This document shows positions 1 to 8,978 of a stretch of 64,000 nt of DNA, one piece after another. The DNA comes from Anaerolineae bacterium (lineage in GTDB: Bacteria > Chloroflexota > Anaerolineae > 4572-78 > J111): assembly GCA_023382535.1 (NCBI GenBank), contig JAHDWA010000042.1, forward strand, positions 1-64,000, in the 5' to 3' direction. A program made the position numbers and the translations under genes. Position 1 is the first letter of the stretch. Each line of letters opens with the position of its first letter. The notes under the pieces were generated by a model, which saw only the letters and a program-made list of their open reading frames with translations, was not told the DNA's origin and did not search any database.

Positions 1-67
1 GTCTTTAACGTGAGCCAATCTCTTGCTTCCTGTCACTTCTCAGTTGTTAAGGTTCGTTTGCAGTTAT

Positions 68-199
68 TTAGACACACAAACGCCGGCATTTCTTACCTCT
101 TATGCCGGCGGAGACGCAGAAGCTTATAGAATTTGATTACCATTTATAGGGTCGCTTCTACCAGACCTGCTTCTCCTTCTTGGTTGTCACTGAACTTCC
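68..199. repeat. 132-bp direct repeat, copy 1
   Basis: This stretch is identical base for base to 384-515, with an offset of 316 bp. It holds a perfect hairpin: 9-bp arms CGCCGGCAT at 81-89 and ATGCCGGCG at 102-110 around a 12-base loop. The sequence on both sides is similar between the copies but diverged, so the unit was probably a tandem duplication of about 316 bp whose core has stayed identical. No convincing reading frame runs through it. Function unknown. Confidence 0.9.
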
Positions 200-383
200 T
201 GCCTCACTGGCAGGCGAGTTCTTGTTAGTTATAACCGCTTGCAGAACTCTAATCTAACATAGAATTATTAGATTAACGTTAGAATTCTGAACGGAATTAT
301 ACCTCAATCTGATTTTTTGGCAAATTCCAGATCGAATAATTTTACTTGCAATCTGGAACTTGGTAAAGTCCGTTCGCACTTAC

Positions 384-515
384 TTAGACACACAAACGCC
401 GGCATTTCTTACCTCTTATGCCGGCGGAGACGCAGAAGCTTATAGAATTTGATTACCATTTATAGGGTCGCTTCTACCAGACCTGCTTCTCCTTCTTGGT
501 TGTCACTGAACTTCC
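384..515. repeat. 132-bp direct repeat, copy 2
   Basis: Second identical copy of the 68-199 unit, with its hairpin arms at 397-405 and 418-426. The rest of 1-759 is AT-rich noncoding sequence with no gene I can support; a 92-codon open frame at 449-727 starts inside this repeat and looks accidental. Confidence 0.9.
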
Positions 516-697
516 CATCAAAATTTATGGGCGAATTCTTTATGGATTTGGGATTATCCTCAACTAATTGCTGCTGGCAAATTGAGTGTTTATCCTTATT
601 GACTTGCCCAATTTATCACCCAACTATTAGAATAACATTAGAATCCTTCTTGAATTTCATAACTTTTTCAAAACATGCCGGCCCAAGCTACTCGTAC

Positions 698-725
698 TTG
701 ACCCTCCATCTGTTTGAGCTAAAAT
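698..725 (+). promoter_or_regulatory. sigma-70-like promoter for the deaminase gene
   Basis: TTGACC at 698-703, a 16-base spacer, and TAAAAT at 720-725. Each hexamer matches five of six consensus bases. Transcription would start near 732 and leave a leader of about 28 bases before the ATG at 760. Confidence 0.6.
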
Positions 726-759
726 AGCGAAAACTACTTGCAGAAATGGAATACCTTAA

Positions 760-2199
760 ATGACAACACTCCTTGTTAAAAATGCTGATGTTTTGGTGAC
801 CCGGTGCGACAGCCCAACCTCAGAAGAGGTAGCCTCCTATGAAATCAAACAGGGCGCTGTTGCCGTGGAAGAGAACCGCGTTTTGTGGGTTGGCCCTACG
901 GCTGAAGTAGAGCAACACTTTGCCGAGACTCGACCTGACCTGGCCCGCACTGGCTTCGATCAGGTTATTGACGCCAGTGGCTGTGTGCTCATCCCTGGTC
1001 TGGTCAACTGCCATCACCACCTCTACCAAACGCTTACCCGGACGATTGGCACCGGCAGGGGGATGGTTCTCTTTGACTGGCTCAAATTCCTCTACCCCAT
1101 TTGGGCCGAGATGCCCCCGGAAGCAGTCTACGTAAGCGCCAAAATTGGCTTGAGCGAATTGGTTCTCAGCGGCTGTACGACTGTAGCCGATCACCTCTAT
1201 CTGTACCCTAACGGCAGCAAAATTGACGACGAAATTCGGGCGGCCCAGGAAGTGGGAGTACGATTTCATCCCACCCGGGGCAGTATGAGCTTGGGCGAAA
1301 GCCAGGGCGGCCTGCCGCCAGACCGGGTCTGCGATACCGAGCCGGATATTATTAGAGACTGCATTCGGGCCATCGAAACCTTCCACGATCCCAATCCGCT
1401 CTCTATGCTGCGCATCGGCGTGGCCCCCTGCTCTCCTTTCAGCGTTACCCCGGAGCTTATGCGCGAGTCGGTAGAACTGGCCCGCCAGTACCCGCTGGTC
1501 AACCTGCACACCCATTTAGCTGAAACAAAAGATGAAGAACGATTTTGCCTGGAAATGTTTGGCCAGCGCCCGGTCGCTTACGTGGAATCTCTCGGCTGGG
1601 CCGGCGAGGATGTCTGGTTTGCCCATATGGTGCACCCCAATTCCGCCGAAGTTAACTGGCTGGCTCAGACCAATTCCGGCGTCTGCCACTGCCCGAGCAG
1701 CAACATGCTGCTCGCCTCTGGTATTGCACCGGTACGGGAAATGCTGGATAAAAAGGTGCGGGTCGGCCTGGGGGTTGATGGTTCGGCCAGCAACGACGGC
1801 AACCACATGCTGGGTGAAGCGCGGCAGGCCCTGCTTTTGCAGCGAGTCGGCTGGCCTGGTTTTGAGTCCCACGCCGACCGCCTTACCGCCCGTGAAGCCC
1901 TGGCCCTGGCTACTACCGGCGGGGCCAAAGTTTTACGCCGTGACGATATAGGCAGGCTCATTCCCGGCAACGCGGCTGATTTTGTCGCCTTTCGGGTGGA
2001 TGACCTGCCCCACGCCGGCTCTTTATCAGACCCGGTGGCTGCTCTGCTAACCTGTGCGCCGCCCCGGGTCTGGTTATCGGTGATTAATGGGCGGGTTGTG
2101 GTCGAAGATGGTCAATTTTTGCCGTTTGAGCTTCAGCCGGTCATCGAAACCCACAACCGCCTGAGCCGCGAGATGATGATGAGGGCTGGAGTACTATAG
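760..2199 (+). CDS. 8-oxoguanine deaminase (amidohydrolase)
   Basis: A 479-residue amidohydrolase-superfamily protein that most resembles 8-oxoguanine deaminases, which hydrolyse 8-oxoguanine to urate and ammonia in the cytoplasm. Seen: the metal-binding HxH in NCHHHLYQ (His85/His87), a second metal region in LHTHLAET, the stretch RFHPTRGSMSLGESQGG that I associate with this subfamily, and GVDGSASND holding the catalytic-site Asp. Length is normal for the family. The ATG sits just after a good promoter (698-725), but I see no strong ribosome site. Related enzymes such as hydroxyatrazine/TrzN-type hydrolases share the fold, so the substrate is inferred. No other purine catabolic gene lies next to it. 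Confidence 0.85.
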   Translation: MTTLLVKNADVLVTRCDSPTSEEVASYEIKQGAVAVEENRVLWVGPTAEVEQHFAETRPDLARTGFDQVIDASGCVLIPGLVNCHHHLYQTLTRTIGTGRGMVLFDWLKFLYPIWAEMPPEAVYVSAKIGLSELVLSGCTTVADHLYLYPNGSKIDDEIRAAQEVGVRFHPTRGSMSLGESQGGLPPDRVCDTEPDIIRDCIRAIETFHDPNPLSMLRIGVAPCSPFSVTPELMRESVELARQYPLVNLHTHLAETKDEERFCLEMFGQRPVAYVESLGWAGEDVWFAHMVHPNSAEVNWLAQTNSGVCHCPSSNMLLASGIAPVREMLDKKVRVGLGVDGSASNDGNHMLGEARQALLLQRVGWPGFESHADRLTAREALALATTGGAKVLRRDDIGRLIPGNAADFVAFRVDDLPHAGSLSDPVAALLTCAPPRVWLSVINGRVVVEDGQFLPFELQPVIETHNRLSREMMMRAGVL

Positions 2200-2203
2200 T
2201 AGA

Positions 2204-2261
2204 GTAGCAGGGTAGCAGAGTAGCAAAGAAAAGAGTTTCCTGCTACCCTGATACGTGCTAC
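2204..2261. repeat. intergenic hairpin of GTAGCA words
   Basis: Repeats of GTAGCAG/GGTAGCAG at 2204-2218 pair with CTGCTACC (2240-2247) and TGCTAC (2256-2261). It lies directly after the deaminase stop and probably ends its transcript. The GTG at 2255 lies inside this hairpin and is unlikely to be a start codon. Confidence 0.65.
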
Positions 2262-2269
2262 TTGTTGTT

Positions 2270-3208
2270 ATGTCTAAACTTGACTATTTACAGCAGAAGA
2301 AATTAAATCCCGCTGACGAATTACGGGAAATTCTGGCCAGCCTGGAAGAACGCCAGCCCCAGCTAAAGACCTTTAACGCCGAACAGGCTCGAACTTTCCT
2401 GTTGGACCTGGACCGGCTGGACGCCCTCTTTAATGAACTGGAGCTAGCTGGCCTGGACTTACTGCCGGAGCAGGGCCGTTTTCAGTCGCTCCAGAGCCGT
2501 CTCCAAAAAAAAGCTGCTCTCCTCTTGAGATTGCTCGGGGGACCGATAGCGCTCAGCGCCTTACACCTTACACCAGCTCAAGCCGCCGAAAAATGGTGGT
2601 GGCATTTGGACCAACTGGCAGCGGCTCAACGACAGCGCTTGCTCCGCCAGGTTGGGTTGATTGTTGGCCTCGTTGTCCTGTTCGTCGTCGGCCTGGTCGT
2701 CCTTTTTCGGACCGTCCTCGCCCCTTCGCCGGAAGTGCTGGCTCGTCTGGAAGCCCAAAACAATGCTTATGAGGCCATTGATAGGGGCCAGTACCGGGCA
2801 GCGGTGGCTTCTGTGGAACAAGGCTTGGCAAAAGCGCCGGGTGACCCGGAACTTTTGCTCCTACAAGGGGTATTACAGGAAGTTCTAGGGGAAGATGCTG
2901 CAGCTACCTTTGACCAGGCCAGGGCACTTTTGAATGATTCTTTAGATTTTTATCTAATCCGCAGCCAGCTACAATTAAGAGTAGGCCAACCGGTCAAGGC
3001 TGAAGCCGACGCCAGGGCCGCTTTAGAACTCGACCCAAACTCAGCCAAAACTTGGTTTCTGCTGGGCCAAACTTTGGAAGCTCAAGATAAATTGGCTGAA
3101 GCTGTCGCTGCTTATCAAAAGGCCAGTGAGTTAGCCGTGGATAGTGAAGATGGCGAAATCGTCGTGATGGCGCGCCTGGCCCTGGGACGACTTGGGGCGA
3201 CACCGTAA
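2270..3208 (+). CDS. membrane-anchored TPR protein
   Basis: A 312-residue protein of unknown function. The N-terminal 120 residues are helical and charged. One clear transmembrane segment (VGLIVGLVVLFVVGLVVLF, about residues 124-144) follows, then a C-terminal half with tetratricopeptide-type helices (for example ALELDPNSAKTWFLLGQTL). It is probably a single-pass protein presenting TPR repeats for protein-protein contacts. I place the start at the ATG at 2270, not at the upstream in-frame GTG (2255), which falls inside the hairpin. A second TPR protein lies nearby on the other strand (4048-5445). Confidence 0.7.
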   Translation: MSKLDYLQQKKLNPADELREILASLEERQPQLKTFNAEQARTFLLDLDRLDALFNELELAGLDLLPEQGRFQSLQSRLQKKAALLLRLLGGPIALSALHLTPAQAAEKWWWHLDQLAAAQRQRLLRQVGLIVGLVVLFVVGLVVLFRTVLAPSPEVLARLEAQNNAYEAIDRGQYRAAVASVEQGLAKAPGDPELLLLQGVLQEVLGEDAAATFDQARALLNDSLDFYLIRSQLQLRVGQPVKAEADARAALELDPNSAKTWFLLGQTLEAQDKLAEAVAAYQKASELAVDSEDGEIVVMARLALGRLGATP

Positions 3209-3225
3209 GATTGCTGCCTAAACCC

Positions 3226-3921
3226 TCAATCATCCGGGAAAACGATTCGCTCTACTTCCAGTAGACTTTCAATCATTCGCGCAGCGGTGTTCGGTTCGCG
3301 ACCCGGCCGGTTAATGAGGACCGCATCAATCCCCACCCGATTGGCTCCCTCTACGTCGTCCACCGGGTTGTCGCCGACGTAAAGGATTTGGCTGGGCGGC
3401 ACGCCCGCTTCTTCGATCGCCATCTCAAAAATGCGCGGGCGAGGCTTGGTCACTCCGACAATGGCCGAAACAATAATAAAATCAAAGTAGTCGAAGATAT
3501 TGAGCTTGGGCAGCAGGTCGAGCAGGTGCGTGCCGTAGTTGGAGACCACCCCCAGCGGCACGTCTCGTCTCTTGAGAGTTTCTAAAATAGGCAGGCTGTC
3601 GGGGAAAAGACTGTCAAAGTAGTTGCGCTTAAATAATTCCCACATGCGCCGGGCGACCTGTGGGCTGTGCGGAAACAAGTCATTGAAAATGGTCAGCCAC
3701 CAGTTGTTGACGCTGGTATCGTCAAGCCCCAGACCGACCGCCTCGTGGCGGCGCAGCGACAAGGTGTGCAGCATGCTCAGCCGCAGATCGGTTGGGGAGA
3801 CAAAACGGTGCGGCACCTGGACGCCGGCCAGGAACTCGGCAAAGGGAGCGTCATCCTCAAAGCCGACCAGCGTGCCGCCAATATCAAAAATAACCGTGTG
3901 GTAACGGCGAGCGTGGCCCAT
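3226..3921 (-). CDS. HAD-superfamily hydrolase
   Basis: A 231-residue haloacid-dehalogenase-superfamily protein, probably a small-molecule phosphatase. Motif I is FDIGGT, motif II lies in GVVSNYG, motif III is a Lys in VTKPRPRIF, and motif IV is YVGDNPVDDVEGA. Odd point: the usual second Asp of DxDxT is Gly (DIGGT). This removes the standard general acid/base, so activity may be weak or of another kind; DxGGT variants do occur in the superfamily. Substrate unknown. It ends convergently 17 bases from the TPR gene at 2270-3208. Confidence 0.8.
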   Translation of the reverse strand: MGHARRYHTVIFDIGGTLVGFEDDAPFAEFLAGVQVPHRFVSPTDLRLSMLHTLSLRRHEAVGLGLDDTSVNNWWLTIFNDLFPHSPQVARRMWELFKRNYFDSLFPDSLPILETLKRRDVPLGVVSNYGTHLLDLLPKLNIFDYFDFIIVSAIVGVTKPRPRIFEMAIEEAGVPPSQILYVGDNPVDDVEGANRVGIDAVLINRPGREPNTAARMIESLLEVERIVFPDD

Positions 3922-4047
3922 AGGCGGGTAACCTTTTTGAGAGTGAGTTTAATGCAGCAGCGGTTGGATGAGTTGCTGTGCCGGCAGGCACTTCTGCCAA
4001 TTATAGGCCAGCCGGTAGATTGAGCAAACCAGAAGAGTGCCTAGCGA

Positions 4048-5445
4048 TCAGCCGTTTACAGCCGGGGAATCTGCGGAAAACTCGGCCAGCAAAGCCTGAA
4101 AGCGTGGCTCAAGCCGGAGCGGATCAAGGTCATGATCGGTTTGGGCGTTGGCCAGAAGCTCACCCTCCTGATCGAGGAGCAAAGCCTGGCGCAGGCTGGT
4201 CAAAGCTTCGTCAAGGTGATCCTGCCCGGCGAACAGACAGGCCATATTGTATAAGGCGAAACGGTCCTGCGGGTCCAGTTGGGCCGCCTCAGCATAGTCG
4301 GCCAGCGCCGCCTGCGGCTGACCCAGGTGATGGTAGAGCAAGCCCCGATTGTAGAAGATTGTGGCATCGAGTGGAGTTAAAGCCAGCGCTTGAGCATAAT
4401 CAGCCAGGGCGCGTTCAAAATCACCCAGGTGCTGGTAGCTGTTAGCGCGACCTACCAGAGCCGCCCCAAATTCTGGATTATGCCGCAATGCCTGGCTGAA
4501 ATTGACCACCGCCCGGCCGTGGTCGCCCTGCTGGCTGTAAACCAGCGCCCGGCCAAAAGCGCCGCGCGCATCCTGCGGCTCAAGCCGGATCGCCTCGGCA
4601 AAGTCGGCCAGGGCGCGTTCGGCCTGGCCCTGCTGAAAGTGCAGCATCCCACGGGCAAGCCATGCCTCCACGTTTTGCGGCTGCAAACGAATGGCCTGGT
4701 CATAATCGGCAGTAGCTCCGGACAGGTCAGCGAGTTGCATGCGGACCAGCCCCCGTCCCATAAATGCCTGGGCTTCCTGCGGGTCGAGCTGCAGGGCCGC
4801 TTCAAAATCGGCCAGGGCGAGGGTATAGTCGCCCAGTTCGGCATAACTGCTGCCCCGGCCAACGAGGGCCAGGCTGTCTCTCGGATCTAGGGTAATAGCC
4901 TGGGTATAATCGGCGATAGCCTGCCGGTAGTCACCTTTTTTGGCGTACAGCCGGCCTCGACCTAAATAAGCGGCCCCATCTTCTGGATTCAGCCGCAGCA
5001 CCGCCTCAAAGTCGGCCAGGGCCGCTGCGTCAGCCTCGATTTCGGCGTAGCATTTGCCGCGATTGTAGAGGGCAGCAGGGTAACTCGGGTCGAGTTCCAG
5101 GGCAGTCGTGTAATCGCTAATTGCTGGTTCAAACTCTTTTCGCTCGTAATAGGTATTGCCTCGCCCAACCCAGTTTTTGGCATTGCCCGGTTCAAGCTGA
5201 ACCGCCTGGCCGAAATCAGCCAGAGCTGGCTCGAATGCCTTCATTTTGCGGTAGAGATTACCGCGCCGGTAAAAAAGGCTGCCTTCGGGCTTGAGTTGGA
5301 TGGCTGCGCTGTAATCGGTAACCGCCTGCTCATAGTGACCCAATTCGGCGTGAGCGTTACCCCGGCCCGCCAGAGCCGCTGCATTTGCCGCATCTCGCTT
5401 AATTATTGCCGTAAAATCTACAATAGCTTGTTGAGGATTATTCAT
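4048..5445 (-). CDS. TPR-repeat protein
   Basis: About 465 residues made almost wholly of tetratricopeptide repeats. Roughly thirteen units share the pattern A-x-A-Y-x-x-R-G-x-x-Y followed by ALADFxxALxLDP. No catalytic domain, signal peptide or membrane segment is visible, so it is likely a soluble scaffold. I prefer the ATG at 5445 (MNNPQQAIVDF), where repeat homology starts; the frame can be opened to a GTG at 5496 with no ribosome site. Its promoter would lie in the 5446-5720 gap, divergent from the ROK gene. Confidence 0.8.
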   Translation of the reverse strand: MNNPQQAIVDFTAIIKRDAANAAALAGRGNAHAELGHYEQAVTDYSAAIQLKPEGSLFYRRGNLYRKMKAFEPALADFGQAVQLEPGNAKNWVGRGNTYYERKEFEPAISDYTTALELDPSYPAALYNRGKCYAEIEADAAALADFEAVLRLNPEDGAAYLGRGRLYAKKGDYRQAIADYTQAITLDPRDSLALVGRGSSYAELGDYTLALADFEAALQLDPQEAQAFMGRGLVRMQLADLSGATADYDQAIRLQPQNVEAWLARGMLHFQQGQAERALADFAEAIRLEPQDARGAFGRALVYSQQGDHGRAVVNFSQALRHNPEFGAALVGRANSYQHLGDFERALADYAQALALTPLDATIFYNRGLLYHHLGQPQAALADYAEAAQLDPQDRFALYNMACLFAGQDHLDEALTSLRQALLLDQEGELLANAQTDHDLDPLRLEPRFQALLAEFSADSPAVNG

Positions 5446-5599
5446 CTTTATTTGTGATAAAAGAAGCTTCAAAGATACAAAGAAGGCGACTGACACTTGA
5501 TGCTTCAGCGTCGGACTAAAGGAGAAAAGCGCCAGTCTCCTGAGTAGTACAAGATTATACCATATCGTCGGCTATTTACCGACCGGGACAAAGAATGTT

Positions 5600-5628
5600 T
5601 TGACAAAAAATCCTTTCTATGCTAGTAT
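5600..5628 (+). promoter_or_regulatory. sigma-70-like promoter for the ROK gene
   Basis: Perfect TTGACA at 5600-5605, a 17-base spacer, and TAGTAT at 5623-5628 (four of six). The predicted start near 5635 leaves a leader of about 85 bases. Confidence 0.6.
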
Positions 5629-5720
5629 TTTTTCTTACAGCAAGTAACTAACTTCATCGGACCTATTGTTACCCTTCTGCTCAAAGCAGAGCCAGGAGCA
5701 GGCTTGGCGAGAGGATAATC

Positions 5721-6935
5721 GTGGACAAAGATTATGCAAACCACACCGGCGACGCCACCCTGCTGCGTAAAGTCAACGAGTCGGCCATTCTGGAGCTAAT
5801 CCGTGAAAGAGGCCCCATTTCTCGCTCTGATCTGGCTCGACTGCTCCACCTCAGCCCTCCTACCATTACCCGTATTGTTAATCCCCTCATCGAAGATGGC
5901 CTGGTTTTAGAAGGCGCTCCGGGCGACTCCAAAGGAGGCCGCCGGCCTATCCTCTTGACCTTCAATTCCCGCGCCAGCTTGATTGTCGGCGTATATGTTG
6001 GCCAAAACCTGGTCGGCGCACTGGCCGACCTTAACGGCGAAATTTTTGAGCGGCGCACGCTGCCCTCTCTACCCGGCGAAGAGGGCATTGCCCGCTTGAT
6101 TGACTTTATTCGCGAATTATGCCTGGCATCTGTGCCTTATGGGGCGCCGCTGCGGGGGGTCGGCGTGGGGGTGCCCTCGATTACGCTCTTTGATGAAGGC
6201 ATTGTCACCTGGGCGCCAAGTTTCGGCTGGCGCGACTTACCCCTCAAACGCCGTTTAGAAGAGACACTTGGCCTGCCGGTCTTCATTGAAAATTCGGTTA
6301 ACCTCATTACTCTGGGTGAAAGCTGGCGGGGAGCCGGCCAGGGGCTGCGCAATCTGTTGTGCATCCAGGTTGGCGACAGCATTGGAGCGGGCCTGATCCT
6401 CGATGGACAGCTTTATCGAGGCTCTGATTACGCTGCCGGTGAGATAGGTTACACGATCATTAACGAACAATTCCTGGGACGAACCTATGATGATTACGGT
6501 TGTCTGGAAGGCCTGGCTGGCTATTCGGGCATTGTTCGGCGCACTCGCCAGCGACTGGAAGCTGGCCAGCCCTCAATTTTGACCCAGGCTGACCTGAAAA
6601 AACTGACCCCCGAAATGGTTTTAATCGCCGCCAGAGCGGGCGATGCGCTGGCCCAGGCGGTAGTCCAGGAGACGGTGGATTATCTGAGTATTGCCGTGGC
6701 TAACGCGGCGGCCATCATTAATCCCGACCGGATTGTTATCGGCGGCGACCTGGTCGAGTTTGGTGACCTGTTTGTCAAGCCAATCCGCGCGCGCATCCAG
6801 GGGTTGATTCCGGTAGCGCCTGAAATCATACTGTCAGACCTGGGGCTGGATGCGGCAGTGTTGGGCGCGGTTGCCACCGCCCTGCGCCAGACCAGCGATT
6901 GGCTGTTTGTGCAGCGGCAGCGGGTTATCTCTTGA
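5721..6935 (+). CDS. ROK-family transcriptional regulator
   Basis: A 404-residue NagC/XylR-type protein. An N-terminal winged helix (about residues 15-70, ISRSDLARLLHLSPPTITRIV) precedes a ROK sugar-kinase-like fold with GVGVGVPS, a GDSIGAGLILDG phosphate-binding segment and the C-terminal INPDRIVIGG. The cysteine-rich zinc motif typical of ROK proteins is reduced to YGCLEGLAG, so the structural zinc is probably missing. It should sense a sugar or sugar phosphate and control the downstream genes 7051-10798. The start is a GTG at 5721 with GAGAGG 7 bases upstream. Confidence 0.87.
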   Translation: MDKDYANHTGDATLLRKVNESAILELIRERGPISRSDLARLLHLSPPTITRIVNPLIEDGLVLEGAPGDSKGGRRPILLTFNSRASLIVGVYVGQNLVGALADLNGEIFERRTLPSLPGEEGIARLIDFIRELCLASVPYGAPLRGVGVGVPSITLFDEGIVTWAPSFGWRDLPLKRRLEETLGLPVFIENSVNLITLGESWRGAGQGLRNLLCIQVGDSIGAGLILDGQLYRGSDYAAGEIGYTIINEQFLGRTYDDYGCLEGLAGYSGIVRRTRQRLEAGQPSILTQADLKKLTPEMVLIAARAGDALAQAVVQETVDYLSIAVANAAAIINPDRIVIGGDLVEFGDLFVKPIRARIQGLIPVAPEIILSDLGLDAAVLGAVATALRQTSDWLFVQRQRVIS

Positions 6936-6980
6936 AGTTCAGTGGACATCAGAAATGCCATTCAGGGAAGGATGGAAGAC

Positions 6981-7009
6981 TGGAAGGTGGGTAAATTTCC
7001 CGCCTTCCA
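6981..7009. repeat. intergenic hairpin after the ROK gene
   Basis: TGGAAGGTGGG (6981-6991) pairs with CCCGCCTTCCA (6999-7009), with one G-T wobble and a 7-base loop. It is a probable attenuator or terminator between the regulator and the deacetylase gene. Confidence 0.55.
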
Positions 7010-7050
7010 ATTCTCCAGTGACTATCACTCAAGTTACAGGGAGTCAATAA

Positions 7051-7752
7051 ATGCGTATTTTAGCAGTTGGGGCGCACCCTGATGATCTGGAAATTTTATG
7101 CTCGGGAACGCTGGCCTGTTATGCGGCCCAGGGGCATCAGGTAATCATGGCCCACGCCTGCCGGGGGGATAAGGGACACGGAGAAATCCCGCATCCTCAG
7201 GTGGGGATGGTGCGGGACCTGGAAGCCAAAGCAGCGGCTCAGGTAATCGGGGCGGAGGCGATGTCGCTGGGGTTTCTGGATGGTGAAATCTATGCCAATG
7301 AAGAAGCTATGGTCCGTTTTGTGGATATGATCCGTATTGCCAAGCCCGACCTGATTATCACCCACCACCCGGACGATTACCACGGCGACCACAACGCCGT
7401 GACCAAACTGGTGCTCGACGCCAGTTTTCTGGCGACTGTACCCTACTATGTCACCACCCAGCCGGCCCATCCCCTTGCTCCACCTATTTATTTTATGGAC
7501 ACCCTGGCCGGTATTGATTTTTCTCCGACTGAATACGTGGATATCAGCAGTACCCTGGAACTGAAGAAACAAGCTATGGCCCAGCACGTTAGCCAGATTA
7601 CCTGGCTCAAGGACCATCACGCGACGGATATTTTAGATTTTATTGAGACGATCGCTCGTTTTCGCGGGCTGCAATGTGGAGCCAGGTATGCCGAAGGCTT
7701 CCAAAGCGTCCGCGCCTGGGGCCGAATACCGGCCAAACGATTGTTACCTTGA
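7051..7752 (+). CDS. PIG-L family deacetylase
   Basis: A 233-residue zinc-dependent N-deacetylase of the PIG-L/LmbE family, which removes acetyl groups from GlcNAc-like or other N-acetyl compounds. Seen: the AHPDD zinc motif at residues 8-12 (VGAHPDDLE) and the third ligand in HHPDDYHGDH. Length is usual. It is the first gene of a same-strand series (PIG-L, URO-D-like, isomerase, MocA dehydrogenase) behind a ROK regulator, which suggests catabolism of an amino sugar or aminated cyclitol. The substrate is inferred only from context. Confidence 0.88.
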   Translation: MRILAVGAHPDDLEILCSGTLACYAAQGHQVIMAHACRGDKGHGEIPHPQVGMVRDLEAKAAAQVIGAEAMSLGFLDGEIYANEEAMVRFVDMIRIAKPDLIITHHPDDYHGDHNAVTKLVLDASFLATVPYYVTTQPAHPLAPPIYFMDTLAGIDFSPTEYVDISSTLELKKQAMAQHVSQITWLKDHHATDILDFIETIARFRGLQCGARYAEGFQSVRAWGRIPAKRLLP

Positions 7753-7797
7753 TGACCGCCGACGACTGACTGCTGACCGCTGTCGGAGGTCAACTTT
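7745..7797. repeat. GACTG/GACCGC word repeat between genes
   Basis: The gap after the deacetylase stop holds reiterated words (GACCGCC, GACGACTGACTG, CTGACCGC, GGAGGTC) that can fold on themselves. The same words recur at 24251-24322 and 40504-40572. Confidence 0.45.
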
Positions 7798-7814
7798 AGG
7801 GGGATTTACAGATT

Positions 7815-8855
7815 ATGGCAGAAATGACATCTTACGAACGCTACGAGGCGGTATGTGACCTGCGCGAGCCGGACCGGGCGCCGGTCAGCCCGCTGATTAT
7901 GACCTTTGCGGCCAAGCTTACCGGTATTCCTTACGGCGAATACTGCCTGTATGGCGAGAAAATGGCCGAGGCTCAGCTTGCCTGTATTCGCCGTTTTGGC
8001 TACGACAGCGTCAACGTGACTTCCGACGCGGTGCGCGAGTCGCAAACCCTGGGCGCGCCGGTCTTTTGGCAGGAGGATGATGTGCCGGCCGGCTCGGAAG
8101 AACCTTTTATCAAGAGCCGGGACGATCTTAAAAAGCTCCATCTGCCCAACCCGCTGGGCGACAACCGCATGCACGAGCAGATCAAGGCGCTCAAGATTTT
8201 GCAGCAAGAGCTGGGCGAGGGCGAGGTGGTTTACGGCTGGGTTGAAGCGCCGTTTCAAGAGTCGGCCATGCTGCGCAACATCAACTATTTGATGACCGAT
8301 GTGTATGACGATCCGCAGTTTGTGCATGATTTGATGCGTTTCAGCATGGAAATGGAACTGGAGTTTGGCTTGGCCCAGATTGAAGCTGGAGCGCGTTTCA
8401 TCGGCATCGGCGATGCGATTGCCACCCTCATTTCGCCCAAACATTATGAGAAGTTCAACTTCCCCTACGTGGCTGAAATGATTTCTCGCTTGAAAAAGGC
8501 CGGGGCGCGGGTTAAGTATCACGCCTGCGGCAATACCAGGGCGCTGCTGCCGCTCTTTACTCAACTGGGCGCCGACATCCTCAACCTCGACTCGCTGGTT
8601 GAACTGGGCCAGGTTAAGGAAATGATGGGTGACAAGGTTTGTATCAAGGGCAACCTGGACCCGGTGCGGGTGCTGCTCAACGGTACGCCGGAGAGTATTA
8701 CCGAGGCGGTGCGGGAGTCGCTTCAGATCGGGGGTCCTGGCGGCGGCTTCATCGTCAGTCCGGGCTGCGAAGTTCCCCGCGACACCCCACCGGAGAATTT
8801 GGAAGCGTTTGTCCAGGCGGCTAAAACGTATGGGCGGTATCCCCTTAATCCTTAA
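7815..8855 (+). CDS. uroporphyrinogen decarboxylase (URO-D) family protein
   Basis: A 346-residue URO-D-superfamily TIM barrel. The family includes HemE decarboxylases and MtaA/CmuA corrinoid-dependent methyltransferases. The segment YHACGN (His-x-Cys) and the late PGCEVPRDTPPENL supply the His, Cys and Cys that bind zinc in the methyltransferase branch, so a methylcobamide- or substrate-methyl-transfer role is more likely than haem synthesis. There is no corrinoid-protein gene beside it. It sits inside a sugar-type cluster with an isomerase and a MocA oxidoreductase, an arrangement that does not identify its substrate. Confidence 0.8.
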   Translation: MAEMTSYERYEAVCDLREPDRAPVSPLIMTFAAKLTGIPYGEYCLYGEKMAEAQLACIRRFGYDSVNVTSDAVRESQTLGAPVFWQEDDVPAGSEEPFIKSRDDLKKLHLPNPLGDNRMHEQIKALKILQQELGEGEVVYGWVEAPFQESAMLRNINYLMTDVYDDPQFVHDLMRFSMEMELEFGLAQIEAGARFIGIGDAIATLISPKHYEKFNFPYVAEMISRLKKAGARVKYHACGNTRALLPLFTQLGADILNLDSLVELGQVKEMMGDKVCIKGNLDPVRVLLNGTPESITEAVRESLQIGGPGGGFIVSPGCEVPRDTPPENLEAFVQAAKTYGRYPLNP

Positions 8856-8880
8856 ATTTATCACGGCAGGTCGGAGGATC

Positions 8881-8923
8881 GGAGGGAGGGAAGGTTGGGC
8901 ATTTGCCAACCCTCCCTCCCTCC
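8881..8923. repeat. GGAGGGAGGG hairpin
   Basis: An 18-base arm (8881-8898) pairs with 8906-8923 with one mismatch around a 7-base loop. It separates the URO-D gene from the isomerase gene. Confidence 0.65.
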
Positions 8924-8978
8924 AACCGATATCAATGATATTGCTTCTATAAATCATCTATTTGTGGGAGGAAAACCG

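Noticed and set aside
449..727. 92-codon open frame in the leading noncoding region
   Set aside because: It starts inside the direct repeat, has no ribosome site, shows no protein-like pattern and overlaps the deaminase promoter.
2255..2269. GTG at 2255 as the start of the TPR membrane protein
   Set aside because: It lies inside an intergenic hairpin; the ATG at 2270 starts the protein-like sequence.
3978..4445. Plus-strand open frame antisense to the TPR gene
   Set aside because: It arises from the repeated, GC-biased TPR codons; the minus-strand frame carries the clear repeat pattern.
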